Made by a program: the position numbers and the translations under genes
Assembly: GCA_021798135.1 (NCBI GenBank)
Contig: JAJZYI010000038.1
Coordinates: 1 to 15,214, forward strand
DNA: 15,214 nucleotides
DNA from: Actinomycetes bacterium
GTDB taxonomy: Bacteria > Actinomycetota > Acidimicrobiia > Acidimicrobiales > UBA8190
Direction: 5' to 3'
Shown here: positions 1-7,046 of the stretch, one piece after another
How positions within the stretch are numbered: the stretch's first letter is position 1
Layout: each line of letters opens with the position of its first letter
Notes under the pieces: model-generated
Seen by the model: only the letters and a program-made list of their open reading frames with translations
Told to the model about the DNA's origin: nothing
Database searches by the model: none

Positions 1-99
1 CTGCCGGCGCCGCCTCACCCACCACCGAACCCCGGCCTGCCGGCGCCGCCTCGCCCACCACCGAACCCCGGCCCGCCGGCGCCGCCTCGCCCACCACCG
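1..99. repeat. 36-bp tandem repeat, about 2.7 copies, in the 3' end of the wecA-like gene
   Basis: Units lie at 1-36 and 37-72 (one difference, a/g), and a third degenerate partial copy starts at 73. The period is 36 bp, so on the minus strand it encodes a 12-residue unit containing EAAPAGRGSVVG. The array reaches the window edge, so the copy number is a minimum. Confidence 0.9.
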
Positions 100-1345
100 C
101 GTCGCCTACCACCGTCGCGTCGCCCGCCACCGCAGCCTGGCCCGCCACCGCAGCCTGGCCCGCCACCGCAGCCTGGCCCGCCACCGCAGCCTGGCCCGCC
201 ACCGCGGGCACCGGCTCGCCCGGCACCGGCAGGGGCGCGTCGATGTCGTCGGTGACCTTCCTGAGCCCCGGATGGAACAGCGTATAGAGCAGCAGGCCCA
301 ACGCCACCGCGCCGAAGGGGATGATGGCGTTGCCGCTCGGGCGGAACAGCGGGTAGAGCACGAAGCCCGACAGCACCGCGGTCCACGCCCACAGGATCAC
401 GACGGTGCGGCGGTGCCCGTGGCCGAGCCGGAGCAGGCGGTGGTGCACGTGCCCCTTGTCGGGGGTGTGGAAGCCCTGGCGCCGGGCGGTGCGCCGGATG
501 ACGGCGAATGCCATGTCGGCGATGGGGACCCCGAGGATGAACAGGGGGATGAACAGCGGGGCGAAGAAGAAGTAGGTCTGGCCGCTCACCACGACCGTCG
601 TGCGCCCGCCGACGACCATGGTGGACGCGGCCATGAGCAGCCCGAGCAGCAGGGCCCCGGCATCGCCCATGAAGACCTTGGCCGGGTGGACGTTGTGCGG
701 GAGGAACCCGAGGCAGGCCCCGCAGGCCACCACGGCGACCAGCGGTCCGAGGTTGTCGGGCGGCAGCGCACCGCTGTGGACGAGCCGGATCCCGTACACG
801 GCCAGGGCCGCCGAGGCGATCGCCACGATCCCCGCGGCGAGCCCGTCGAGCCCGTCGATCAGGTTGACGGCGTTGGTGATGACGATCACCCACAGGCAGG
901 TGAGCAGCGGCGTCACCTGGGGGGACAGCACCAGCAGGCCCGCCAGCGGGATCTTGAACTGGAACATCGTGACGCCCAGCATCACCAGGACGCTGGCGGA
1001 CAGGACCTGGCCCGCCATCTTGGCCGGTGCCGACATGTCGCGAGCGTCGTCGATCAGGCCGACGGCGAAGATGACCGCCGCCCCCAGCACCACCCCCAGC
1101 GGCTCGGAGGACCCGGCGAAGACGGGTCGGAAGGCCGGCAGCGCCGAGGCCAGCATCATGGCCGCCAGCACGGCCACGAACATGGCGATGCCCCCGCCGT
1201 AGGGGGTGGGCCGGCTGTGGACCCGACGCTCGTCAGGCTCGGCGACGAAGCCGACGCGCGACGAGATCCTGCGGACGGGGAAGGTGACGACGAACGTGAC
1301 GAGGGCTGCGGCCAGCCCAACGACCACGTACCAGCCGTCGGCCAC
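1..1345 (-). CDS. wecA: WecA/TagO-like polyprenyl-phosphate GlcNAc-1-phosphate transferase, C-terminus cut by the window edge
   Basis: Integral membrane enzyme of the MraY/WecA superfamily. The family moves a sugar-1-phosphate from a UDP-sugar to a polyprenyl phosphate on the cytoplasmic face, the first step of a lipid-linked envelope glycan; the mycobacterial homologue starts the arabinogalactan linker. 448 residues are visible, with many hydrophobic segments up to about residue 355. Motifs seen: GLIDD (96-100), AKMAGQ (108-113), NAVNLIDGLDGLAAG (158-172), PAKVFMGDAG (221-230) and the WecA-type GHVHHRLL (298-305). The GTG start at 1345 lies 4 bp after the glyA stop, with AGGGG just upstream, so it is translated with glyA. 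The tail from about residue 370 is not membrane-like: four AGQAAV units, then two and a half 12-residue units containing GEAAPAGRGSVV, still open at the edge. Relatives are about 350-400 residues, so the tail is an addition. Family call is firm; the sugar is inferred. Confidence 0.93.
   Translation of the reverse strand, partial: MADGWYVVVGLAAALVTFVVTFPVRRISSRVGFVAEPDERRVHSRPTPYGGGIAMFVAVLAAMMLASALPAFRPVFAGSSEPLGVVLGAAVIFAVGLIDDARDMSAPAKMAGQVLSASVLVMLGVTMFQFKIPLAGLLVLSPQVTPLLTCLWVIVITNAVNLIDGLDGLAAGIVAIASAALAVYGIRLVHSGALPPDNLGPLVAVVACGACLGFLPHNVHPAKVFMGDAGALLLGLLMAASTMVVGGRTTVVVSGQTYFFFAPLFIPLFILGVPIADMAFAVIRRTARRQGFHTPDKGHVHHRLLRLGHGHRRTVVILWAWTAVLSGFVLYPLFRPSGNAIIPFGAVALGLLLYTLFHPGLRKVTDDIDAPLPVPGEPVPAVAGQAAVAGQAAVAGQAAVAGQAAVAGDATVVGDAVVGEAAPAGRGSVVGEAAPAGRGSVVGEAAPA
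123..194. repeat. 18-bp tandem repeat, four perfect copies, in the wecA-like gene
   Basis: Four identical copies of cccgccaccgcagcctgg at 123-140, 141-158, 159-176 and 177-194; the next copy breaks off after cccgccaccgc. On the minus strand each encodes AGQAAV. The length is a multiple of three, so gain or loss of copies keeps the reading frame. Confidence 0.95.
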
Positions 1346-1349
1346 CGGC

Positions 1350-2669
1350 TCAGCCCCTGCCGGCCGTGCCCAGCTCCGGGTAGGGCGGGTGCTCGGCGCA
1401 GCGGGCCGCGACCTCGGCGCGCACCCGGGCCAGCTCGGCGTCGTCCTCGCGCCGCCTGAGCGCGTGGCCGATCAGCCGGGCGATCTCCGCCATGTCCGCC
1501 TCGCCCATCCCCGCCGTCGTCTCTGCCGCGGTGCCGAGCCGGAGCCCCGAGGTCACGAAGGCCGAGCGCGGGTCGTCGGGGATGGTGTTGCGGTTGACCG
1601 TGATCCCGGCCCGGTCCAGGACCTCCTGGGCCACCTTGCCGGTGAGCTCCTCGTCGAACGGCCGCAGGTCCACCAGGACGAGGTGGTTCTCCGTGCCGCC
1701 GGACACGACCCGGAACCCCTCGCCGGCCAGCGCCGCGGCCAGCGCCTTCGCGTTGGCCACGACCCGCGCGGCGTAGTCCCGGAACTCGGGCCTGGCCGCC
1801 TCGGCGAAGGCGACCGCCTTCGCCGCCACGACGTGCTCGAGCGGGCCCCCCTGCAGTCCCGGGAAGACGGCCGAGTCGATCTGCTTGGCCAGCTCCGCCC
1901 GGCAGAGGATGGCGCCCCCGCGCGGGCCCCTGAGGGTCTTGTGGGTCGTGAAGGTGACGACGTCCGCGAGGGGGACCGGGCTCGGGTGGGCGCCGCCGGC
2001 CACCAGCCCGGCCGGGTGGGCCAGGTCGAACATCAGGCGGGCGCCCACCTCGTCGGCGATCTCCCGGAACGGCTCGGCGCGGATCTGGCGGGGGTACGCC
2101 GTCGCGCCTGCCACGATCAGCTTGGGTCGCTCGCGACGCGCCACGTCCGCCACCTGGTCGAGGTCGATGACCTCCCCCGGGTGCTCGGGGTCGTCGGACG
2201 CCGGGGTGACGCCGTAGGACACGAAGCGCCAGACCTTGGACGTGATGCTCGCCGGCGACCCGTGGGTGAGGTGGCCGCCCTGGTCGAGGCGCATCGCCAG
2301 CACGGTGTCCCCGGGCGCCAGGAGGGCCTGGTAGACGGCCAGGTTGGCGAGCGCCCCGGCGTGCGGTTGCACGTTGGCGTGCTCGGCGCCGAACAGGTCG
2401 GTGGCCCGGCGCCGGGCCAGGTCCTCGACCTCGTCGACGACCTGGTTGCCGCCGTAGTAGCGACGGCCCGGGTAGCCCTCGGCGTACTTGTTGGTGAGGA
2501 TGGAGCCGGTGGCGGCGAGCACCGCCGGGGAGGTGAAGTTCTCCGACGCGATCAGCTGCAGGGTGGTGCGCTGGCGAGTCGCCTCCTCGTCCAGGAGCTT
2601 GGCCAGCTCCGGGTCGTCGCTCAGCCAGTCGCCCCACGGCGTGGCCCCGTCGGCCGGTCGGTCGGTCAT
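1350..2669 (-). CDS. glyA: Serine hydroxymethyltransferase
   Basis: Cytosolic PLP enzyme that interconverts serine and glycine and charges tetrahydrofolate with a one-carbon unit. The 439-residue protein has the usual full length. Seen: LIASENF (39-45), the KYAEGYPGRRYYGG block (61-74), a DLAHPAGL segment (215-222, usually D-M-A-H-I-A-G) and the PLP-binding lysine in TTHKTLRGPRGG (241-252, K244). A short insertion, about eight residues with an SDDPEHPG core near 158-165, follows SYGV compared with well-known family members. The ATG at 2669 was chosen because GAGGGAGA lies about 6 nt upstream and the SHMT N-terminus begins there; the reading frame stays open further upstream but without similarity. 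The wecA-like gene follows after 4 bp. The upstream neighbour is divergent, so glyA must have its own promoter in the 337-bp spacer. Confidence 0.97.
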   Translation of the reverse strand: MTDRPADGATPWGDWLSDDPELAKLLDEEATRQRTTLQLIASENFTSPAVLAATGSILTNKYAEGYPGRRYYGGNQVVDEVEDLARRRATDLFGAEHANVQPHAGALANLAVYQALLAPGDTVLAMRLDQGGHLTHGSPASITSKVWRFVSYGVTPASDDPEHPGEVIDLDQVADVARRERPKLIVAGATAYPRQIRAEPFREIADEVGARLMFDLAHPAGLVAGGAHPSPVPLADVVTFTTHKTLRGPRGGAILCRAELAKQIDSAVFPGLQGGPLEHVVAAKAVAFAEAARPEFRDYAARVVANAKALAAALAGEGFRVVSGGTENHLVLVDLRPFDEELTGKVAQEVLDRAGITVNRNTIPDDPRSAFVTSGLRLGTAAETTAGMGEADMAEIARLIGHALRRREDDAELARVRAEVAARCAEHPPYPELGTAGRG

Positions 2670-2791
2670 GGTCTCCCTCGTGACGGTGACGGCACCGGGA
2701 CGGCGGGGAGCGCCCGCGCCGTCCTGGCACCGCTTCGGTCCGTAGTCGTCGTGCTCGCAGTCGTGTCCTGCCGTGGTGGCGCCGGCGTACC

Positions 2792-2814
2792 GGCCGGACC
2801 CGTGCGGTCCGGCC
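2792..2814. promoter_or_regulatory. Perfect 9-bp-stem hairpin in the putative glyA leader
   Basis: ggccggacc (2792-2800) and ggtccggcc (2806-2814) are exact reverse complements around a 5-nt loop. On the minus strand this would fold about 120 nt before the glyA start. No U-rich tract follows, so it is not a classical terminator. A role in glyA leader control is only a possibility. Confidence 0.4.
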
Positions 2815-2872
2815 GCCGAGCCGGCCGTGCCGCCGGCCGCCGGCGCGGCGGGCGCGCACCGCCGCGCCCCCC

Positions 2873-2878
2873 AGGATA
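2873..2878 (-). promoter_or_regulatory. Candidate -10 element for glyA
   Basis: The minus strand reads TATCCT, fitting the actinobacterial TAnnnT pattern. No TTGACA-like -35 is found 16-18 nt upstream; the first copy of the 22-bp direct repeat occupies that position instead, which would fit an activator-dependent promoter. Weak evidence. Confidence 0.3.
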
Positions 2879-2945
2879 CGACCCCCCGCCGGGCAGGCGG
2901 AGCACGGCGCACCCAGCACGGCCCGACCCCCCGCCGGGCAGGCGG
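2879..2945. repeat. 22-bp perfect direct repeat upstream of the candidate glyA promoter
   Basis: Copies at 2879-2900 and 2924-2945 are identical over 22 bp and share the core accccccgccgggcaggcgg. The spacer between them is 23 bp, giving a 45-bp period. They sit directly upstream of the TATCCT element on the glyA side and about 60-130 bp upstream of the divergent thiolase-like gene. Paired regulator sites or a simple duplication are both possible. Confidence 0.8.
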
Positions 2946-2969
2946 CCGGGCCCAGGCGTGGCGTCGGAC

Positions 2970-2999
2970 TTGCCCCCACCTGGTCGCGTGCCCTAGTGA
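2970..2999 (+). promoter_or_regulatory. Weak candidate promoter for the thiolase-like gene, possibly leaderless
   Basis: TTGCCC (2970-2975), an 18-bp spacer, then TAGTGA (2994-2999), which lacks the final T of TAnnnT. The GTG start codon begins 7 nt later, at the expected transcription start. No Shine-Dalgarno sequence precedes the GTG, which fits a leaderless mRNA. Low confidence because the -10 is imperfect. Confidence 0.25.
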
Positions 3000-3006
3000 C
3001 CATGCC

Positions 3007-4548
3007 GTGAGCCTCGATCCGCGCACCCCCGTCCTCGTCGGCTGCGGCCAGGTGACCAACCACCCCGACGGGGCTGCGCTCCTGCCCGGTGGAGTTGACC
3101 CGCCCGGGCCGAGCGCCGAGCCCCTGGAGCTCATGGTCACGGCCGTGCGGGCGGCGGCCGCCGACTGCGGCGGTGACGGCGCCGGTGACCGCCTGCTCGC
3201 CCAGACCGGATCGGTCCGCGTGGTGCGGCCCCTCAGCTGGCACTATGCGGACGCGGCGACCCCGCTGGCCGAGCGGCTCGGGATCGCGCCGCGGGAGCTG
3301 GCCCAGAGCGGCATCGGTGGCAACAGCCCGCAGATGATCGCCAGCGCCAGCGCCCGGGCGATCGCCGCCGGCACGGTCGACGTCGTCGTCGTCGCCGGCG
3401 CCGAGTGCCTCGGCAGCCGGGTGGCGCACCGCCGGGCGAACGGCGGGGCCGAGCCACCCTGGACCGTGCAGCCACCGACCACCCCCGCCCCCGTCGCGCT
3501 CGGGACCGACCGGGCACCGGTCACCGACGAGGAGCTGCGGGCCGGCCTGCTGCAGCCGGTCCACGTGTACCCGCTCTTCGAGCAGGCCATCCGGGCCGCC
3601 GCCGGCCGCACGCCCGGCGAGCATGCCCGGGTCGTGGGAGGCCTGTGGGAGCGGTTCGCCGCCGTGGCCGCGGGCAACCCGCTCGCGTGGGACCGCAGCG
3701 CTCCCACCGCCGCCGAGATCACCGCCCCCGGGCCCGGCAACCGCATGATCGCCCTCCCCTACACGAGGAGGATGGTCGCCTACGACCGGGTGGACCAGGG
3801 CGCGGCGCTCGTCATGTGCTCGGTGGAGCGCGCCCGTGCCGCCGGGATCCCCGAGGACCGCTGGGTGTTCCCCGTCGCCGGGGCCGACGCCAACGACCAC
3901 TGGTTCCTCACCGAGCGCCATGACCTGGGGCGCTCCCCGGCGATCGCCGCCGCCGGGCGCGGCGCCCTCGGGCTCGCGGGGAAGACGGCCGACGACGTCG
4001 CCCACGTCGACCTGTACTCGTGCTTCCCGTGCGCGGTGGAGCTGGGCGCCCAGGCGCTCGGCCTCGGGCTCGACGAGCCGGACCGGCCCCTGACGGTGAC
4101 CGGGGGGCTCACGTTCTTCGGCGGACCGATCAACGAGTACGCCCTGCACGGCATCGCCCAGATGGCTCGCGAGCTGCGGCGAGACCCGGGCTCGCTCGGC
4201 CTCGTCACCGCGCTCGGCTGGTACGCCACCAAGCACGCGGTGGGCCTGTGGTCCACCAGCCCGCCCGGCGCCGGCTTCCGGTGGGCCGACGTGCAGGACG
4301 AGGTCGACGCCCTGCCCCGGCGTGCCGGCGCCGCCGACCACACCGGCAGCGTCACCGTCGAGACCTACACCGTCACCTGCGACCGCGAGGGCCGGCCGGA
4401 GCGGGCCATCTGCGCCCTGCTGACCGCGGACGGCAGGCGGACGTGGGGGACGAGCGCCGACCCCGCCACCGTCGCCGAGCTCGTCGAAGGCGACGGGCTC
4501 GGGCGCGAAGCCGGCGTCGACGCCGAACGGCGCGTGGCGCTGCGGTAG
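3007..4548 (+). CDS. Thiolase-like protein (TLP1 type) without thiolase catalytic residues
   Basis: A 513-residue protein with the thiolase fold, of the kind annotated as acetyl-CoA acetyltransferase and called thiolase-like protein type 1 in mycobacteria. N-terminal half: TPVLVGCGQ (7-15) and ARAIAAGTVDVVVVAGAECL (116-135), where thiolases have the core strand after the nucleophile. The nucleophilic Cys position reads GGNSPQ (104-109). The HEAF/NEAF motif is replaced by YSCFPCAVELG (337-347), the GHP motif by FFGGPINEYALHG (370-382), and the second Cys motif by ALGWYATKHAVGLWS (402-416). The last 75 or so residues fit the extra C-terminal domain of TLP1 proteins. All classical catalytic residues are missing, so an acyl-CoA-binding or non-thiolase role is more likely than thiolysis. 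The GTG at 3007 was chosen because the family N-terminus starts there; no SD is visible. The gene sits against the operon direction and is followed 91 bp later by the lipoprotein gene. Confidence 0.85.
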   Translation: MSLDPRTPVLVGCGQVTNHPDGAALLPGGVDPPGPSAEPLELMVTAVRAAAADCGGDGAGDRLLAQTGSVRVVRPLSWHYADAATPLAERLGIAPRELAQSGIGGNSPQMIASASARAIAAGTVDVVVVAGAECLGSRVAHRRANGGAEPPWTVQPPTTPAPVALGTDRAPVTDEELRAGLLQPVHVYPLFEQAIRAAAGRTPGEHARVVGGLWERFAAVAAGNPLAWDRSAPTAAEITAPGPGNRMIALPYTRRMVAYDRVDQGAALVMCSVERARAAGIPEDRWVFPVAGADANDHWFLTERHDLGRSPAIAAAGRGALGLAGKTADDVAHVDLYSCFPCAVELGAQALGLGLDEPDRPLTVTGGLTFFGGPINEYALHGIAQMARELRRDPGSLGLVTALGWYATKHAVGLWSTSPPGAGFRWADVQDEVDALPRRAGAADHTGSVTVETYTVTCDREGRPERAICALLTADGRRTWGTSADPATVAELVEGDGLGREAGVDAERRVALR

Positions 4549-4639
4549 AGCCGGCGCGACGCCCGGCGCGACGGGCGCGGGAGTACGCTGCCGCGCGCTG
4601 GGGCACCGAACCGTGTCGAGGCCGACGAGGAGGGGACCC

Positions 4640-5335
4640 ATGGGGCGGACGACGTCAGCGAGCGCGCACGTGGACGAGAGCGCAGCCATGCGGGAGCGGC
4701 GTCCCCGCCCGAGCCGGCACGGCCGCCCGGGTGCGCACCGGCACCGGAGCACCCCGCTGTGGGGCGCCGCCGCGGTCGGTGCCGGTCTCGCCCTGGCCGC
4801 CTGCAGCAGCTCGCCCGCCACCGTCGCCGCCCGCCACCAGACGGGACGGACCGGGTCCAGCACGGCCCCCGCGGCCGGCTCGACGTCGGCCGGCGGCGGC
4901 ACGGTCGACCGCGCCACGTCCGGGAAGTACGGCGCGTACCTCGTCGACGCCCGGGGCGACGCCCTCTACATGCTGTCCTCCGACCAGCGCGGGCGCAGCA
5001 CGTGCTCCGGGGCGTGCGCCTCGATCTGGCCCCCGCTCACCGCCAGCGGAGCGGCGACGGCGGGCCCGGGCGTCACGACCAGCCAGGTCGGCACCATCCC
5101 CCGCCCGTCGGGCAGCGCCAGGCAGGTGACGTACGACGGGCACCCGCTGTACACGTTCACCGGCGACCACGCCCCGGGCCAGACCAACGGCGAGGGGATC
5201 GTCCACTTCGGCGGCACCTGGACGCTGGTCAGCCCGGCGGGGCAGCCGATCGGCTCGGCGCAGGGGGCCTCCGGCGGCACCACCGGGAGCGCCTCGTCGT
5301 CGAGCAGCAGCTCGGCGGGCGGCTACAGCTACTGA
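4640..5335 (+). CDS. Secreted lipoprotein with COG4315 / Lipoprotein_15 repeats
   Basis: A 231-residue protein of unknown function. The N-terminus is Arg/His-rich, followed by a hydrophobic stretch (AAAVGAGLALAAC) ending in an LAAC lipobox, with the lipidated Cys at residue 55, so export and membrane anchoring are predicted. After a Ser/Thr/Ala/Gly-rich linker come two units of the secreted-repeat family: unit 1 (about 96-130) with YLVDARGDALYML, a CSGAC cysteine pair and WPPL, and unit 2 (about 163-205) with VTYDGHPLYTFTGD, GQTNGEG and WTLVSPAG. The tail is Ser/Gly-rich. The ATG at 4640 was chosen because AGGAGGGG lies 4-5 nt upstream; an ATG at 4688 would give a shorter, more typical signal peptide but has only a weak SD. 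The stop codon lies inside the first unit of a 21-bp repeat array. The family is often linked to redox or electron-transfer contexts, but no function is established here. Confidence 0.9.
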   Translation: MGRTTSASAHVDESAAMRERRPRPSRHGRPGAHRHRSTPLWGAAAVGAGLALAACSSSPATVAARHQTGRTGSSTAPAAGSTSAGGGTVDRATSGKYGAYLVDARGDALYMLSSDQRGRSTCSGACASIWPPLTASGAATAGPGVTTSQVGTIPRPSGSARQVTYDGHPLYTFTGDHAPGQTNGEGIVHFGGTWTLVSPAGQPIGSAQGASGGTTGSASSSSSSSAGGYSY

Positions 5336-5450
5336 CCGGCGGCAGGACCTCCTGACCGGCGGCGGGCCCCACTCACCGGCGGCGGGACCTCCGGGCCGGC
5401 CAGCGGGACCTCCGGGCCGGCCAGCGGGACCTCCGGGCCGGCGGCGGGGC
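5331..5450. repeat. 21-bp tandem repeat array between convergent genes
   Basis: At a strict 21-bp period, units start at 5331, 5352, 5373, 5394 and 5415, with a decaying sixth at 5436. Units 4 and 5 are identical (ggccggccagcgggacctcc plus g); the earlier units carry tgaccggcggc or tcaccggcggc instead. The array starts at the lipoprotein stop codon and ends about 29 bp before the tsaC stop. With rich self-complementarity (ggccggcc) it may also end transcription from both sides, but no U-tract is present. Confidence 0.85.
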
Positions 5451-5478
5451 ATGCTTGGCCGGCAGCCGGGCCGGCCGG

Positions 5479-6105
5479 TCAGGGTGACGCGTCGAGCACC
5501 GACGACCAGGGCACGGCCCCCTCGCGCAGCAGGCGGGGCGTCGCACCGCGCACGTCGACGACCGTGGACGCCCCCTGGCTGCCCGGCCCGCCGTCGAGGA
5601 CCACGGCCACCGACCCCGCGAACGTGGCGGCGACGGCGTCGGCGTCGACGAGCGGTGGCTGGCCGTGCACGTTCGCGCTCGTCGCGGCGAGCGGGCCCAC
5701 CTGCCGGCAGAGGCCGGCGACCACGCTGTGGTCGGGGCAGCGCAGCCCGATGGAGGTCGCGTCGCCCCCGAGGTCCATCGCCAGGCCCGGACGGCGGTCG
5801 GTGACGATCGTGAGCCCGCCGGGCCACAGCCGCTCGGCCAACCGCCGGGCCGCCGGAGCGAGGCCGTCGGGGCCGGCCAGCACCTCCGCCTGTGCGATGT
5901 CGGCGACGAGCACCTGCGCGGCGACGCCGGCGTCGCGCCCCTTGGCGGCCGCCAGGAGGGCCCCGGCACCGGGCGCCGTCGCCAGCACCGCCAGGCCGTA
6001 GACGGTGTCGGTCGGGATGCCGACCAGCGCTCCTCCCGCCAGGGCCTCGGCCACCGCCGCGACGTCGGTGACGACCGGGGCTCGCCCGGCGGCGGTGCCG
6101 GTCAC
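5479..6105 (-). CDS. tsaC: Threonylcarbamoyl-AMP synthase (Sua5/YrdC/YwlC family)
   Basis: Makes threonylcarbamoyl-AMP from threonine, bicarbonate and ATP, the first step of t6A37 in tRNAs reading ANN codons. The 208-residue protein is a single YrdC domain without the Sua5 C-terminal domain. Seen: GIPTDTVYGLA (29-39), KGRD (55-58, where many homologues have K-x-R-P; GRD also occurs in actinobacterial members as I recall them), LWPGGLTIV (93-101), IGLRCPDH (119-126), LAATSANVHGQP (139-150) and DGGPGSQGASTVVDV (171-185). The GTG at 6105 overlaps the prmC stop as GTGA, so translation is coupled to prmC. This is the last gene of the prfA-prmC-tsaC block, a conserved actinobacterial arrangement. 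Downstream it converges on the plus-strand lipoprotein gene. Confidence 0.95.
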   Translation of the reverse strand: MTGTAAGRAPVVTDVAAVAEALAGGALVGIPTDTVYGLAVLATAPGAGALLAAAKGRDAGVAAQVLVADIAQAEVLAGPDGLAPAARRLAERLWPGGLTIVTDRRPGLAMDLGGDATSIGLRCPDHSVVAGLCRQVGPLAATSANVHGQPPLVDADAVAATFAGSVAVVLDGGPGSQGASTVVDVRGATPRLLREGAVPWSSVLDASP

Positions 6106-7046
6106 CCTCCGCCCCAGCGCCGGGCGATGAGCGCCCGGGACCGCCCGGCCAGGTCGGGCCGGACGAGCACGCCGTCGAACCCGTCGACCAGGGCCCGGAG
6201 CGCGGCGTCCTCGGCCTGGTGCGGGGCGAGCTCCATCACGAGCACCCCCCACGGCGCCAGCCACCGGCAGGCGGCGTGCAGGATGCGGTCGATCTCCTCG
6301 GTGCCGACGGGGCCGCCCACCAACGCCCGGCGCGGCTCGTGGTCGCGGACCTCGGGGTCCAGCCGGGCCCACTCGGCCTCCGACACGTACGGGGGGTTGG
6401 CGACGGCCAGCGTGACGTGCCCCGCCAGCTCCTCCGGCAGCGCCTCGAACCAGTCGCCCTGGGTCAGGTGCACGGCCGCCGCTCCGGGATGGGCGCGGAA
6501 GACCGACCGCCGGTTGGCCGAGGCCACCGCCAGCGCGTCGGGTGAGGCGTCCACGGCCCACACCTGCAGCTCCCGGCCCGAGGTGCACGCGGGGCCCTCC
6601 ACGGCCAGCGACAGGGCGATCGCCCCCGACCCGGTGCCGAGGTCGACCGCCACGACGGGCGCCGTTCCCGGCCCTGGGCCGTCGCCCGCGGCACGGCCCA
6701 GCTCGGCCAGGGCGTGGCCCACGACCACCTCGGTCTCCGGCCGCGGGATGAGGACCCTGGGGTCGACGGCCAGCTCCAGCCTGCGGAACGCCCAGGTGCC
6801 GAGGACGTACTGCAGCGGCTCGCCGCGCCGGCGGCGCTCGACCAGACCGGCCACCTTCCCGGCGATCCCGGCGTCCACCGCGGTGCCCCGGCGGGCCAGC
6901 ACGAGCGCGTTGGCGCCCGCTCCCACCGCGTGCTCCACCATCCAGCGCGCCTCGGACGCGGACCCGAGCTCCCGGGCCGTCGCGAGCAGCAGGTCGCGCA
7001 GGGCTACGACCTCACCCGGCGCGCCGAGCGCGCCGCCGTCGCTCAC
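6102..7046 (-). CDS. prmC: Peptide chain release factor N5-glutamine methyltransferase
   Basis: SAM-dependent methyltransferase (HemK/PrmC) that methylates the glutamine of the GGQ motif in release factors, raising termination efficiency; its substrate RF1 is encoded immediately upstream. The 314-residue length is normal. The N-terminal helical domain (about 10-95) includes RGEPLQYVLG (74-83). The catalytic domain shows PRPETEVVV (101-109), SAM motif I VDLGTGSGAIALSLA (134-148) and the glutamine-binding motif ANPPYVSEAEW (216-226). The GTG at 7046 overlaps the prfA TGA as GTGA, and no separate SD is visible, so translation is probably coupled. The 3' end overlaps tsaC the same way. The reading frame continues upstream through prfA, but that extension is only an alternate-frame shadow. 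Confidence 0.96.
   Translation of the reverse strand: MSDGGALGAPGEVVALRDLLLATARELGSASEARWMVEHAVGAGANALVLARRGTAVDAGIAGKVAGLVERRRRGEPLQYVLGTWAFRRLELAVDPRVLIPRPETEVVVGHALAELGRAAGDGPGPGTAPVVAVDLGTGSGAIALSLAVEGPACTSGRELQVWAVDASPDALAVASANRRSVFRAHPGAAAVHLTQGDWFEALPEELAGHVTLAVANPPYVSEAEWARLDPEVRDHEPRRALVGGPVGTEEIDRILHAACRWLAPWGVLVMELAPHQAEDAALRALVDGFDGVLVRPDLAGRSRALIARRWGGG

Larger units (their letters stand above)
2670..3006. other. 337-bp divergent spacer between glyA and the thiolase-like gene
   Basis: I see no credible gene here. It holds a 9-bp-stem hairpin (2792-2814), a candidate glyA -10 element (2873-2878), a perfect 22-bp direct repeat (2879-2900 and 2924-2945) and a weak plus-strand promoter just before the thiolase-like start. 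The glyA frame is open across it, but the translation is Pro/Arg/Gly-rich with no family resemblance. A leader of about 200 nt for glyA is implied if the -10 call is right. Confidence 0.6.

Noticed and set aside
123..194. The arrays here and at 12174-12281 as possible CRISPR repeats.
   Set aside because: The units are directly adjacent with no spacers and lie in frame inside genes; they are tandem minisatellites.
4584..4589. TACGCT before the lipoprotein gene as a promoter -10.
   Set aside because: It matches TAnnnT but has no -35, and the gene can be read from the upstream thiolase-like gene 91 bp away; too weak to list.
1156..4917. A 1253-codon minus-strand open frame spanning the thiolase-like gene, the glyA upstream region and glyA.
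   Set aside because: It results from the scarcity of stop codons at high GC. Its translation is Pro/Gly/Arg-rich and resembles no family, while the overlapping glyA and thiolase-like frames carry clear motifs.
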